Source: Limanda limanda (taxonomy: Eukaryota > Chordata > Actinopteri > Pleuronectiformes > Pleuronectidae). From it: DNA of 64,000 nt. Below the pieces are notes generated by a model. That model was not told the DNA's origin. It saw only the letters and a list, made by a program, of their open reading frames with translations, and ran no database searches. Below are positions 1 through 14,943 of this stretch, one piece after another. The DNA is taken from the NCBI RefSeq assembly GCF_963576545.1, contig NC_083636.1, positions 10,258,104 to 10,322,103 on the forward strand, given 5' to 3'. Positions within the stretch are counted from its first letter, which is position 1. The number at the start of each line of letters is the position of its first letter. Both the position numbers and the translations under genes were made by a program.

Positions 1-204
1 AATAGCGCCACATCATAATATACATTATCTCAGTGCACTTTACATAAAAGGTTAAAGACCTCAAACATTTTAGAAAAACCGAACAGTTCCCACAATGAGC
101 AAGCACTTTGGTGAAAAAACTCTCGATGTGAGAACACAGCAGGGAATCCCCTGCTGGATTCAACGCCAGAGTGTGTGTGTGGGGGGGAGAAAACCATGTG
201 CTTG

Positions 205-375
205 TGGCAGGGTTAAAACATCACTTCCTGCCTCGCCTGAATAATGCTGGGGATGTGATGCTGTTGTGAACTGCACAGAAAACCTCAAACTACGGGTAAA
301 CTCCATAGCCAGTTCTCTGGATTTTACCCGCAGTTTATGTCTAAAAAAGATTATTTTGCCACAGTTTGTCTTTTC
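205..375 (-). repeat. dispersed hairpin repeat, copy A
   Basis: On the minus strand it reads CTGCGGGTAAAATCCA, a 12-nt loop, then TGGAGTTTACCCGTAG (+ strand 318-333 and 290-305). It continues aggttttctgtgcagttcac and caacagcatcacatcc. The order matches copies B and C (about 6300 and 24940). The stem still pairs at 14 of 16 positions. Confidence 0.7.
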
Positions 376-472
376 CATAGTTGAAAATTACACAGTTCTG
401 CTTTTGGGTTTTCTGTCATGTTGAAGGATTATTGGATTTTCCATTGATCAAACAAAAAAATGTTGCTTCTAT

Positions 473-553
473 CCATTGAACTATCCATTATCCTATCCTT
501 TGGTGGTCACATTGGAGCCAATCCCAGCCAACTTTGGACGAGACATGGGGTAA
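473..553 (-). repeat. L2/Maui-like tail fragment
   Basis: On the minus strand this reads an old copy of the gctgggattggctcca module and then the ataggataatggatag end. The + strand shows ctatccattatcctatcc and ggagccaatcccagccaac. It is a short 5'-truncated remnant. Confidence 0.6.
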
Positions 554-766
554 CTTCCTTAAAGAAAAAACTGTGTTCTGTATAAAACAGTGTAAAATGA
601 AGGTAAGCATTACAATACAAATTGTTCCAAATAGATTATATAAGGTCTTGGCAAAAAGCAACCACTTCCCTGAACTATACATTCTCCCTCCAAAACAAAA
701 GCAGTGGGTGGAGCCCTGGTAGGGTGGTAGGGGAAAAAAGAGAAGATGAGAAGGTGCCTATAGAGA

Positions 767-2850
<2,084 letters not shown>

Positions 2851-2984
2851 CCTTGTTGCTCCAAACAGGCATTCAACACGCTTGTCTACTGCCTGTCTCA
2901 GCATTGAATTGGATTTACGTTTAACATGAATTCTTTGAGAGCAGCAGGGGGTTGTAGGACGAAGGAGCCCGGCCGCATCACAGC

Positions 2985-3310
2985 GAACAAACCCTCCCTG
3001 CTGAAGTGTCCTTGAGCAAGACACTGAATCCCTGACAGCTGCGGGAGTGCTGCTCTCTTGCTGACCCTGTGTTCTGACCTTCTGTACTGTAGGGGCGAGT
3101 AGCCAAAGCTGCATCTATCGCCTTTATTCCCCTCGCGTTATCGATCACCCAAAGGAGAAATGGTATGTTTTCTTGCTGCTCTCCACTGGGAAGTGAGTGT
3201 GCAGGGTCAGCTTGGAACAGTGCCTCTGGAAAATGTTTGCTGAAGGACACTCCATCCAGCACAAGAGACAGAATCAAACCTCTGCCACTTGAAACCCTAT
3301 TTTTGTTGTA
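2985..3310. repeat. SINE-like remnants
   Basis: The words tgctgaagtgtccttgagca and agacactgaatccctgac match a tail segment common in fish SINEs. A second piece at about 3235-3300 (tgctgaaggacactccatcc, then agaatcaaacctctgccact) resembles a decayed tRNA-type B-box flank. No intact polymerase III promoter was seen. Confidence 0.45.
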
Positions 3311-4009
3311 GCCAAGAAGGGAACCTTCCTTGCAATGGTGTGGTCGTTTCATCCCACAATGGGGAGGTTAAAGGTCAGTTTTTGTAAGAGTGTGTAAACT
3401 TGTCCAGCTACTCTCAAACAAGCTACAAAGCTTCAGGGGGTAATGTAAATGACTGCTGTCTTTTGACAACTCTCTGTTTCCAAAAACAAACTTTGTCCCA
3501 GTTGAGAAAAGGCAAGACTTTTTAAAGGTTCTAGACATAATATTCACTGCTTCTAGAGTTCACTCTAGAGCACTAGCATATCAGATCAAAACAACTCGGG
3601 CCTCCCTTTGGCCACAACTCCCCATCAGCGAGGCGAATCCCATTGAAAGTGGCCCCTAAACACACAACCAGAAGCTCAACTGAATTAAGTTACGCTGTGT
3701 ACTTGAGAGCCAACAAGGAAACCATCCAGCATCGCCTTGGGATGCTTCTGAGCAATGCAGTATAAGTGAAATCAACATTTTCCAACAGATTCATAATATT
3801 ACCAACAGAAAGTTAACTAATGGTATTATGCCTAGGCTGTTGATGTACACTTTTGTCTGCCCTGAGAGAGTTGTCCCCCACTTTTGACCCTCCCTGAGGC
3901 GTGTTTTCTCCCCCTCTAAATAGTTCTTTCCTTGAGATTTTCCCTCACTCTAGTGAAGGGTTAAGGACAGAAGTCCTTTGAGGCGTGATTTGTATACGTT
4001 TGTTGCCCC
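3311..4009. other. non-coding stretch
   Basis: I saw no gene or structured element. The last 100 bp may belong to the repeat whose tail begins at 4010. Confidence 0.5.
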
Positions 4010-4110
4010 TATGATGGACTGGCGACCTGTCCAGGGTCTACCACTCCCCAAATATTAGCTGGGATTGGCTCCAGCTCCACTGTTGCCCTTAGACGATAAG
4101 TGGTATAGAT
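4010..4110 (+). repeat. L2/Maui-like LINE or SINE 3' tail, left part
   Basis: The sequence includes gatggactggcgacctgtcc and, further on, gctgggattggctccagctc and gataagtggtatagat. This is the widespread fish 3'-tail module (dispersed L2-clade/Maui LINEs and SINEs that share it). It is interrupted by the hAT MITE at 4111-4617 and resumes at 4618-4655 with gatgaatgggtggatggatg. Confidence 0.75.
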
Positions 4111-4617
4111 TAGGGCAACACTATATATCAAGTTTACCGTCATCGTGATATCCACCTGCACGATATATGTATTGCAAAAGACAGCTTGTACTGCAATGAG
4201 TGGTGTTCCATGTGCCATGCATTCACGCTCTGCATGTCAACATATTTGGCCAATCAGATGGAGCCCTACTGCCCGAGGTAATACATTTAAGATATTCAGA
4301 TCATTGACAGGCCTGTCCTGGTTTCCCCCCCTCTCCCTAGAGCTGTGGAGCTGTCCGTGGTCCCGGTATCCTTAGCCAGGTGGAAGTTTTTCAATGAAAC
4401 CATGTTGTTGGAATGGAAATAATGCATTTAGATGTTTCTCAGTGTTTGCATAAACCCCTTACTGTATGGGGTCTATTTTAGCAGGGAACGCAAAGCAGAA
4501 AGACTTTAAAACCGTACACTTAAGCATTTGTTTATTTATCGAAAGTCATTTATGGTCATCGCAACATTCAACGATGTTATCATATATCACATTTTTTCCT
4601 AATATCGTGGAGCCCTA
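4111..4617. mobile_element. hAT-like MITE (507 bp) nested in an L2-like tail
   Basis: The left end reads TAGGGCAACACTATAT and the reverse-complemented right end reads TAGGGCTCCACGATAT, an imperfect terminal inverted repeat. The flanks gtatagat (4103-4110) and gcgtagat (4618-4625) match at 6 of 8 positions, consistent with an aged hAT target duplication. Removing the element rejoins an LINE-like tail (…ataagtggtatagat + gatgaatgggtgg…), which is strong independent evidence for insertion. No transposase is encoded. Confidence 0.8.
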
Positions 4618-4655
4618 GCGTAGATGATGAATGGGTGGATGGATGATTGATTAAT
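4618..4655 (+). repeat. L2/Maui-like tail, right part after MITE insertion
   Basis: This gives the continuation of the same tail, ending in the GGATGGATG-type simple repeat normally found at the 3' end of such elements. It starts with the hAT target duplication. Confidence 0.7.
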
Positions 4656-6299
4656 ATTTTAGCTGGTCACTGATGATGACAGGCATTGTGTTGGCATTTT
4701 CAGGCCAATAACACGATTTCTCCATAGGCACGCTGTGTATATCACACTGCCAATTTGCTTATAAACATGGGAAGGGGTAACAGTTTCATAGGGAAGGACT
4801 CACATGCACTAACATGAACGCCCGGCCAGATGAGCAGCCAAAAAGAAGGACAGAGAACCTTGGATCACCCCACACAGAGGGAGACTGACTTTGCAGATGC
4901 AGATGAAACTGCAGCCACATCATCAAACTCATCTTCTGAAAGAATTACCTTCAAATTTCTAAACAAACTTTTTCAGCTAACAGTTTGCTGCATTCCCAAA
5001 ACCTCTTTTGGACTTTCAATTACAATTCATTTTGATTAAACATGTAGATGCACCATCCTTGATGGTGTCCTTTGTTAGCATGGCCTTCTTTTGGCTAAAA
5101 AACCATAGTCTCTTGAGTCTTCCCCATGTAATGAAGATTGAAGATTAAACAACAGGAAGGAGCCATTATTTTTGTCAGGGAATTAAAGTACCATCAATCT
5201 CACTTAATCACCTTCCTAATATGTCCTCAGACGCTGGCGGAAAACTGTTTTGCAGCTCAAGGTTAACACGCTTTGTTCTGGGGAAAGCAAAGGGAGCGAG
5301 GAGAAGGATAGACGAGGAGAATGGCTGTATGAAGCTGTTCCGGCACGCTTTGGATCACACTGTTCACCGAGTGGACACAGATTATGGAAAACTGTTGTGC
5401 TGGTGGAGGGGGTGGGCCGTGGTGGGGGTCGATGTAGAAAGAAATGACAGCTTTTGTTTGGTCTGTAATTATCTCGGCTTATTCGCCCGCTCATTTCCTG
5501 AAGGGACAGAGACGAGAAGGGCCAGCGGTTCGTGCTGTAGCCTTGGAACAGGTGGAACAGTTTGTCCTTCATAACCATGAAAAGCTCTTGTCGTTGTGTG
5601 CCGTTTGGTGCACTATGGAAAACAATGACCGAATACATTAGCTTTCAGAGCCAACATCCATGCATCCATTATCTATATCGCTTATCCTGTAAGGGTCACA
5701 GGGGTGAGCAGGAGCCAAACAGATAACATCAGATCCCTAAATCTATAACAGACATTGAATGTGCACTTTCTGTGTCTTCAGGTCCAATTCTAGAAAATCT
5801 AGTGAGTCATCAAGATACAATAATCAACTCTCTTGATGACATGAGGTGGCGATGCTGTGACTGAAACCTTGCGATTTTCTCCAGCTTTAAAGAACCACTT
5901 CCCCTCCACAGAGGGAGCTCATGTAACCACGGAAACCATCTGCAGAGCCACACAAAAGAAGCAAGTGAAAATGGACGGGGATCGAACGCGCCAGTTGACT
6001 ACCATTGATTTACAGCGTGAGAGAGAGAGTGTGGGTGATGTTGACAGAGGTTGGATTGAGTGTTTCTGGACTAAGACTAAATTCAGTGTCTCCTCTCAGG
6101 TCTGTATACTGCAACTTGTATGTTGTAGTTCTGCTGCTCTAACAGCCGTCACCACAACCATCTTCATCATGGACCGTTTTTTCCTGTCCCCCCCTCAGTC
6201 TGATCATAACCTCATCAGCTGCTTTTCTGTGGAGAGTCTCTTTCAGTTCTTCAGGCCCACTTGAGATTCACTGAAAACCCAGTTCCTTAAGTATAATAC
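4656..6299. other. non-coding stretch
   Basis: It contains one L2-like fragment (5655-5715). 5330-5530 is unique-looking sequence without repeats (for example tggtctgtaattatctcggc). No gene was recognised. Confidence 0.55.
5655..5715 (-). repeat. L2/Maui-like tail fragment
   Basis: The + strand shows catgcatccattatctatat then cgcttatcctgtaagggtca and aggagcca. This is the reverse complement of the same tail module as at 4010-4110, heavily truncated. Confidence 0.6.
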
Positions 6300-6500
6300 T
6301 TCCTGACCTGTGTTAAGTCCAGAGAATTGGATACAGAGCTTACCCGCAGTTCACTTTTAACACATGCACAACACAGCGAGTGGGGGGGGGGTTCTCTGCA
6401 CAGACGCTGTCACAAGAGCATCAAATCCTCCATATCATTATTAACTCCAAGAGATCACCGGCTCATATCACCACAAACACTCTATACATCTTCATCAGCC
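6300..6500 (+). repeat. dispersed hairpin repeat, copy B
   Basis: It shares agaattggata, cttacccgcagt, then cttttaacacatgcacaaca and ctctgcacagac with copy C at 24936. A G run (6381-6390) interrupts it. The hairpin stem is more eroded than in copies A and C. Confidence 0.7.
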
Positions 6501-6697
6501 AGAGATGTTTATTTTCCGATCGTTTTCATTTTAATATTTTCATCCAATGTGTTAGAGGCTTTATCATCTGTATTTAAAGCTAAGGCCTCTGTCTTCCCCC
6601 TCATCACATTGATGATTATTGATGATTGTCATTATGTTACGGACGTACAGTGCAAAAACGGGTGAGGTGGCGGGTGAGGGATATTTCTTAACCGCCC

Positions 6698-6940
6698 GCA
6701 GGAGATTGTTGTTTGCATGATCCAGTTCAAATCAATCCAAAAACGAAAACCAGAATAATTTGAGCAATTTTTCTTTTTCTGTCTTCAGTCTCATCATGTT
6801 GTTTGCCCGGGATGACTTCTCATTATATGCAGTGTAATATGTCAGAACCACAGTTGGTTGCACCGAGGTACTTCCCATAAATTGCTGCAGGAGATTGTTA
6901 TTTGCATGATCTTGCTTGTTCAGATTAATCTCAAATTAAA
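6698..6940 (+). repeat. 25-bp direct repeat pair with octamer-like core
   Basis: 6698-6722 and 6887-6911 match at 24 of 25 positions (GCAGGAGATTGTT then G/A then TTTGCATGATC) at an offset of 189 bp. Weaker similarity continues for about 25 bp (TTCAnATnAATC). The second copy contains ATTTGCAT (6900-6907), the POU octamer consensus. It may be a duplicated regulatory module. Confidence 0.65.
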
Positions 6941-9179
6941 TACATAATAGTTATCTCGCCGCGCATTGTGGCAATTGGGGTCACTAAGCATTTCAATATA
7001 ATAGCCACCATGAGCTGCAAATCAGAGCCTCTGCTGCCGCTCCACCTGTTGACAGTGTTGATATTTGATAATTAATAACTAACATACATTTGTTCCGATC
7101 AAAATCATGCACCCGTCCATCCCTGTGTAGAGCCTCCCTTACGCTCACCTCACATGTAACCAGACAAACTGGGCATGGTAACCTTGACTCTGGTTTTCAC
7201 CCGTGTCAATGTTTCACAATATTCTCTCTCATATCCATTCAATGTGCCGAATAAATTTTGAATCTGCATAATCTGTGATATGCAAAAACTAATTATCTGT
7301 CAATTTTTGGGGCAAAGTGAGGTCCCATGATTAAGCTTAATCAAATTAGTTTGATTTCGGTAGTTAATGACTTGTGTGGTAATATTTTGGTGTCAAACTG
7401 TTTTTAGATATTGTCCTCCCATGAGTGATGATTTGACTTTTCTGAATCAGACAAGGCCCGTTTTTTAAATATTGTATTTGCTGGTGATTCTTGCAACATC
7501 AGTCATGTGAAGGTGTAGCTGATGAAGCAGGAGTAGATGAAAATAATTTGCACTTTATTTTACAGAAAGACAAAAAGAATCCTGGGAAATGCATCTAAAC
7601 TAAATCATAATAGAGAAAGCTAAAGAGCACGAAACTAGAAAAATCTGCAGCCTCTCCACAAGCTGCCAACTCATCTCCCCCCCATTCACTACTGACTGGC
7701 ATTCACCTTTATAGCCTCACCTGTCTGGAACCTACCACCTGTGCTGGTAAGTATGAGGTGAGCTAAACAAAAAGACAAAGACAAACCACACTCAAGACAA
7801 GACCAAGTTCGGACTCTATCTGCACGAATAAAGCAGATAAGTGCAATAGGTAGACTAAAGTGTAATCTAATGCAGCACACTTCACCCATTCTCTGTCTCC
7901 TTGAGTCTGCACCGCTCCTCCTTTCTCACAGACCTCATTGTGCAAACCTGTTCTCACTCTCCCTGATCGACCTGCTGATCTGACCCCACGTAGCTGCCAC
8001 AACAACCAAACAGAGCAACGTAACCAACACAACCAAAGAAACTGTCAACACAAACCTGCTGTAAAAACAATACAACACACAACTCTAATAAAAAATGTTC
8101 TGCATAATTTAATCGATGATCAAAATTCTAATAATAATCAGATGACCGAATGTGTAATGTAGGGAGACGGTGCCTAGTGACAAATGGGGAGAAAGCTGCT
8201 TTTCACAGAAGGTATTTGGGGTTCATAGATTACATTCCACGATCTCGGACTTTAGCCTATTTTACACAAATGAACCTGTATCTTAAGGAATTGGCTGCAA
8301 ATTGTGAAACCCAACGAGGCTCTATGACCTTCCCATGTCTTTTCAATGCATTCCCCAGTCAGAGGTCACAGGCTAGCACCATGACAATCACCACGTTGTT
8401 GGTGTTGTTATGCCGCTGTTCCAAAACTGAAATCCTCGGATGACCCTCGCTCTTGTTTGTGCAATTGCTTATGCAATACTGATTATACACATCTGACCAG
8501 TAACACGTGATTATGAAATGAATTGGCATCAAATTTCCCCAATAAAGCCTTGTATTAGCCCAGACAGATGGGCTTTTCTTTGCTGTTTATTAGGTTTGTA
8601 TTTTTTCGGTCTGTGTCTTCTAGGGTGAACAGTTTGCAGGGCAGGAATAATAAGCAATGGTGGTGTCACAGGAAACCATCTGATTTGGTGCTTATTTGGT
8701 TGCAGTTGTAACGCACATACACACATCCACACACACCGGACATCACACACAGACACGGACAAACACACACGCCTGAGGACACGGTTGCAGGCTCTCAACA
8801 TTTTTGTCCTGCCCCCTGTGTAGTTTTTAAGCATGTTGGAAATCGTGAGTTTGGCCATCAAAGCAGCGCCCAGGCCGTTAATGGCTTTACGGCTTGTTAG
8901 TTAGTTTTAGCCCACTCAGGAGGAGGGTGTGCGTGTGTATGTGTGTGTGTGAGGGGAGGTGTCACTTGGACTAAAAAACAAGGAGGAAAGTGCTCAGGAG
9001 TGTGTCAGTGGAGATTTACACGCACACAAATACCTGAAAACACACATATAGGACACACTTGCACACATCCAAGCAGGAGATGGCTGTATATGGCGCAGAT
9101 TGACTCATATACACAAAGACACACGAATAGGGAACCAGCATGTCGATAGTCATCTCTCTTTCTGCCTCTCTCTGGGAGT
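6941..9179. other. non-coding stretch
   Basis: AT-rich, with imperfect CA repeats at 8712-8770 and GT repeats at 8928-8952. No gene or complete element was recognised. Confidence 0.55.
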
Positions 9180-9660
9180 CCGGTGAGGCCTGGCCTAATT
9201 GAGCTGGCCTCAGGAAGCCCATCATTAGCCCTGCTGCTCCGGTCACACATGGCCACCAGATGTGAGTCCAGCCACAATGGAGTGCAGAGTGCCACTCTTT
9301 CTCTCCATATTCCCCTCTCTCTCTCTCTCCCTCCATCTCTCTCTCTCTGTGTGTCGCTCTCTCGCTTAATAAATTGCCTTTTGTTTCCGTGCGGCCATTG
9401 TCCGCTAAGCCTACTGCTGTCTGCAACAAGAGAAGTCATCGGGGCCTGAATGGGATGCTTTGTACCAACAATAGACAGAAATGGGAGAGGGAGACAGTAG
9501 ATTGAGAGAGGGAGAGGGAGGAAGAGAGGGATGGAGAGGGGACAGGAGGGGGAGAGGGAAGGAGTGGTGCCCAGCAAGGATTTCAATACGCCCTCTGGAA
9601 TTTTTATGGCTTGTTTTTGCAGTTTCACAATTCAGTGTCCCAGGGGCCATGAAATATACA
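9180..9660. promoter_or_regulatory. candidate regulatory block with SOX-type motifs
   Basis: Unique-looking sequence between CT-rich and GA-rich tracts. ACAATGG occurs at 9274-9280, CCATTGT at 9395-9401 and ACAATAG at 9468-9474. These fit the SOX HMG-box core (A/T)(A/T)CAA(A/T)G. Conservation is untested. Confidence 0.3.
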
Positions 9661-12029
9661 TCGTATCTTCTCACCTCCCTATGGCTGACCGTCCACTGCT
9701 ACATGCTGCTCATGACTGGATGAGTGTGGGCGTGTGTGTGTTTGTTAAGTATGAAGATGCTATTTTTGTGAGAATCAAGTGACCTCACAAGGACACAAGC
9801 AAATAGGAATTCCTAACAGGCCTCTCAGCGACTCCGGTTGACAGTGAAGGTAAGAAAAAGGATCACACTGCTATATGACCTGGCTCATGTAAAATTCCAG
9901 ACAGATCAGAAACACTTCTCTTTCAATACAGCTAAATTCTTGAATTTTTTTTCATAATACATCTTATTTCGTCAATTTTTTTCCAAACACCACCAAAAGC
10001 AACTGCCTAAACAACAATACTGTATCTGAACACACCCTGTGGACACACTGAGTATAAGAGGGCACATGCAGAAAGACATGGTGACACTGGAAGGGGTCAG
10101 CCTACATTTGCATGCACGGTGTCAAAAGCAAGTTTGTCTCCCGCTTAAAAAGGACAGACTTGCCTCTCAAGGCCATGTTTAATTGAATCCACACACTGAC
10201 AAATGCAAACTTATTTATACCTGTAGAGTATTTCCGATGAAAATGCATGCTGAGGTGCAGTGCTCACTTTTGGATGGTGGCATTACTCTGGCCAGACAAC
10301 AAAACTTCTTTTTAAAAGGCGACAGGAGCTGTTGTGTGATGGATTAAAGAATAGCGGTTGAGAGAGAAGTTGGGACCATCCAAAGTCTGTTTGGCTCCTG
10401 CATCAAGTCTGCTTGTTGTGTTTATTTTGGTGTTCAGCAGATTGATGCATGCTCGTGATGTCTGGATCCAGAGGTGGCATCCGGCAGAGGCTGCATTTGA
10501 AGGCCTCACAGTGACGCGTCTAGACATTCCTATTTTCGAAGGCTCCTTCATTTGCAGCCGACAAGTGCATCCTTTTATCCCCGAGAGACAAAGGCTCCGA
10601 CGGGGGGGCCTCTTAAAACATTCAGCACGGCCACTTGAGAGTTCAACCAGATTGTTCTTGAGATTTTTTTCTGTAGATTTGACTGATTCTAGCTTTTATA
10701 TGGAAAATCTTTAGTTGTTATGCGTGAAAATCCAATAATGTGACATGCAATCATATCTATGTGACACGGGTTTGCTCAATAACCTCCCTGAAATTCTCAT
10801 CAGGACAAACGGCCAAGCAGTGTTTTCCAACTCTAAAAAAAGGTCTTCGTCCCTCAGCCTCTTCGGGGGGGTGTCAGTGTGTGAGTGTGCGCATGCAAGC
10901 CAGCGTGTGGGTTAATATATGGCCGCATGGCAATGCATGATACATTTTGACGGCTGCCCTCATTTGAGACAAATGTAATTATCACGCGTGGCTGAGTTTT
11001 TTCTTATTATTGAAAAGTTAAGTCGCTAATCTGTGAAGTTGTTCCTCGGCTGAATTAATTCAATTATCTGGCAGCACGAGTAGATATCAAGGTTTGACGT
11101 TCATCAGTGTGCGCCTGTTTCAGTGGGACAGTGTGTGTGTGTGCAGTTGTATAATATGCATATGAGTGTGCATGTGTTTTTATATTAGTGTGTATTAATG
11201 CCTTTGTGTTTCTGACATATTGTAGTGTGCGTGCATGCGCGTGGATCTGTGCGTGAATGTATTTATGCCAGTGTGTGGAAACGTGTGAGAACTGAAGCCA
11301 TGTTTTTCAACTCCCACTGGATCAAGGCCTTTTATAATCCACTGAGCCGACATAATTCCACCTCACTTACAATGGATTTGTCTCTGCTTTGTCTCTTCAT
11401 TATTGTTCCCATTCACATGATAAGCTGCTTCATGATTCCATTAGCATTCTCTCGTAGCCGCCGCGCTATAGGCACCAACATTCAACTTCAGCGCTGCGGA
11501 ATTACAACTTTTGCTCAGTTAATCTTTTTCCCTGATGGGCTGAAGGAAAGTGAAAATCTAATTGTTGTACTTGTAAAGACATAATAGACCATCTCTGACT
11601 GGTTTTATACTGTTGTCATACTTAAATACTAGAACAAATGATGGAGACGTATGTGAATGTACATTCACTCCGTAACAAGGAAGAATGTGAGTTAGGGTTA
11701 CATAAATGATTTCCATTATATTGGTCTTTACAAGGTCATCAAAGCCGCACTAATAAGTACATCACCAGCATTACTGCGGGAATTATGAATGCTTCTGTAA
11801 ATCACTTTTCAATAATGGGAAAAGAAATTAAAAGATATGTATATTCTTTCTGCTTACAGTCAGGTTTAAACTTATTTCAGCAACAGATAAATAGAGAACG
11901 TCTTACATATGTCATCCTGTAAAGCTACAAGTGGCTGAGTGGTGTGAAAATGATGTACGTAAGTGTGATGAGAACTACCCAAATTGACGAAACCATCTTT
12001 GGAAAAAAATATTGAACGTGTACTGTGAG
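9661..12029. other. non-coding stretch
   Basis: GT-rich patches at 10868-10910 and 11131-11280. Unique AT-rich blocks at 10950-11100 (gtaattatcacgcgtggctg; gaattaattcaattatctgg) and 11380-11570 might be conserved elements. No gene. Confidence 0.5.
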
Positions 12030-12150
12030 GGGGGGTTATGATTTGTACTGCTTCCAGCCACTAGAGGTTAATCTAGAGGATTTGCTTCATTTATGGGAGC
12101 TGTCATGTCGTCCATCTTCATCTACATTCTCATACACTTCCATTATAAAC
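12030..12150 (+). repeat. teleost dispersed repeat fragment
   Basis: The stretch gcttccagccactagaggtt followed by tatgggagctgtcatgtcgt and ccatctt resembles a recurrent fish repeat (CCAGCCACCAGGGGGC … GGAGCTGTCATG). It is short and degraded. Confidence 0.45.
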
Positions 12151-12727
12151 TTTGTATAAGTTATATGGGCTCTAGCAGTTAGAAAAGCCAGAGTCCACCT
12201 CCATACATGTTGATGTTAAAACAGCCTTCATTCCTCTACTATACTCTGTGATAGAATTAACTGATAAACATTTGCTTCATTCAGTTCATTAAAAATGTGC
12301 ATATGCAGTTTATTAGATCAGCGTGGGAACAAACATTATATTTCCTCCGCTGACAATCTTTTGCACAAGCTGTCACTCTGACTTTAAGTCTTTAGCTGCA
12401 GTAAACACGACTTTCCCCTCGTCGTTCTGTTTATCCTCCTGCGTCTTCCCTCCCCTTTCTCTCTCTCTCTTTCTGTCAGACATGCTAATGCTATCGATCC
12501 TCATTGGAAACAGGACAGAACCATCTGCAGATAAGAAGACAATGCTTACAGCGACCCATGGATTTCTTCCTGGCGCTTTGAGAGGTGTGTTGCAGGCTGT
12601 ATCGGAGTTCACGGGTTCTCACAATCTGTTGTCTTACAGATTGCATCGACAGTTTCTTCCAGGCTCGGCCTAACAGTCTGTTTTTTATCAAAGAGGATGC
12701 AAATTGTATTGTATGAGCCCAATCTAT

Positions 12728-13052
12728 GAGTGTGTGTGTGTCTGTATGACTCAGATTGTGTGTGTGTGTGTATGACTCAGAATGTGTGTGCATTGTTTTT
12801 ACATCATTTTTAGATTTAAGGGCATATTTAATTACTATTGTTATATTATTTATTGTATATACGTGATTGTGTGTGTGAGTGTGTGTGTGTGTGTGTGTGT
12901 ATGACTCAGAATGTGTGTGTGTGTCCGTGTTTGTGTGCATTGTTTGTATGTCATTTTTAGATTTAAGGGCTTATATCATTAATGTTGTCATATCTTATTT
13001 AATGTATTTATGTAATTATGTGTGCGTGTGTTTGCGACAGAGGTTTTATAAT
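12728..13052 (+). repeat. tandem duplication of a GT-flanked unit of about 130-150 bp
   Basis: Two copies of a unit run atgactcagaatgtgtgtg, then gcattgttt, catttttagatttaagggc, an AT-rich stretch and back into (GT)n. They start near 12771 and 12901. A third partial start lies at 12745. TGACTCA, the AP-1 consensus, occurs at 12747, 12773 and 12902. Confidence 0.75.
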
Positions 13053-13599
13053 TTATTTATCTAATATCAGGATCCCAGACAATGCAACTCCCGTGTCAAG
13101 GTTGGCAGCGATGGTTGCCATGACGATGTTGGCAAACAATCTCTGGGATCTGGGCTCTCTTTCTCCTCTCCAAGAGGAAGAGAGGCTTTTTCGAGACTGA
13201 AGAGCAGAGAGGCGTCTCTCTTTTTTCCAACAGTTGAGTGGTGGATATTGATCAAGAATCGAACCCATGTCGCCTGGTAACACAGGCCTAATGCACTTTT
13301 CGACCCAAACTAGAAAGAGAGGGGAAAGCGTGGGAGGTGGGAAAAAAAACACAGGACGACAAGCACCAGTATAACAGCTGAAGGAAAAAAGCAGGAGCGA
13401 TTGCGATGAGAAGAGGAAGAGATGGAGGGGAGGAATAAAGGAGTAAAGAAGAGGTCTCCCCAATCTGCTGCTACATAGGAGACGGAGCATGTACAAATAG
13501 AAACAACTGCACGTGCACACAGGTGGACACACACTGTCAGTGTGAGTCCTACCTGCTCGGCGCAGGTCTGCCATGCAGGAGGGAGAGCAGTTAAGTGAA
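13053..13599. other. non-coding stretch
   Basis: GA-rich sequence at 13305-13450. A 173-codon minus-strand open frame spans it but has no recognised domain and low complexity. Confidence 0.5.
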
Positions 13600-13700
13600 A
13601 TGTGTTGAGCCCTCTCAGGTAATTACATCTCCATGCTAATGTCTAATTAGACAGCTCCGAGGGGACTCATCTGCACTGCATTCATTAATGTAGTCAATCT
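13600..13700. promoter_or_regulatory. candidate homeodomain-rich block next to the hAT insertion
   Basis: gtaattacatc, gctaatgtctaattagac and cattaatg occur within 80 bp. The H3-bearing hAT element begins immediately to the right, so the block may have been split or bounded by the insertion. Confidence 0.3.
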
Positions 13701-13705
13701 ACAAC

Positions 13706-14935
<1,230 letters not shown>

Positions 14936-14943
14936 TCTACAAC

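Noticed and set aside
5216..5641. Overlapping open frames on both strands that might be an exon
   Set aside because: No recognised domain, frames in several phases are open, and no clear splice signals. More likely unique noncoding sequence.
13053..13574. 173-codon minus-strand open frame
   Set aside because: Cys/Ser/Phe-rich low-complexity translation with no family resemblance. A neighbouring GA-rich tract explains much of it.
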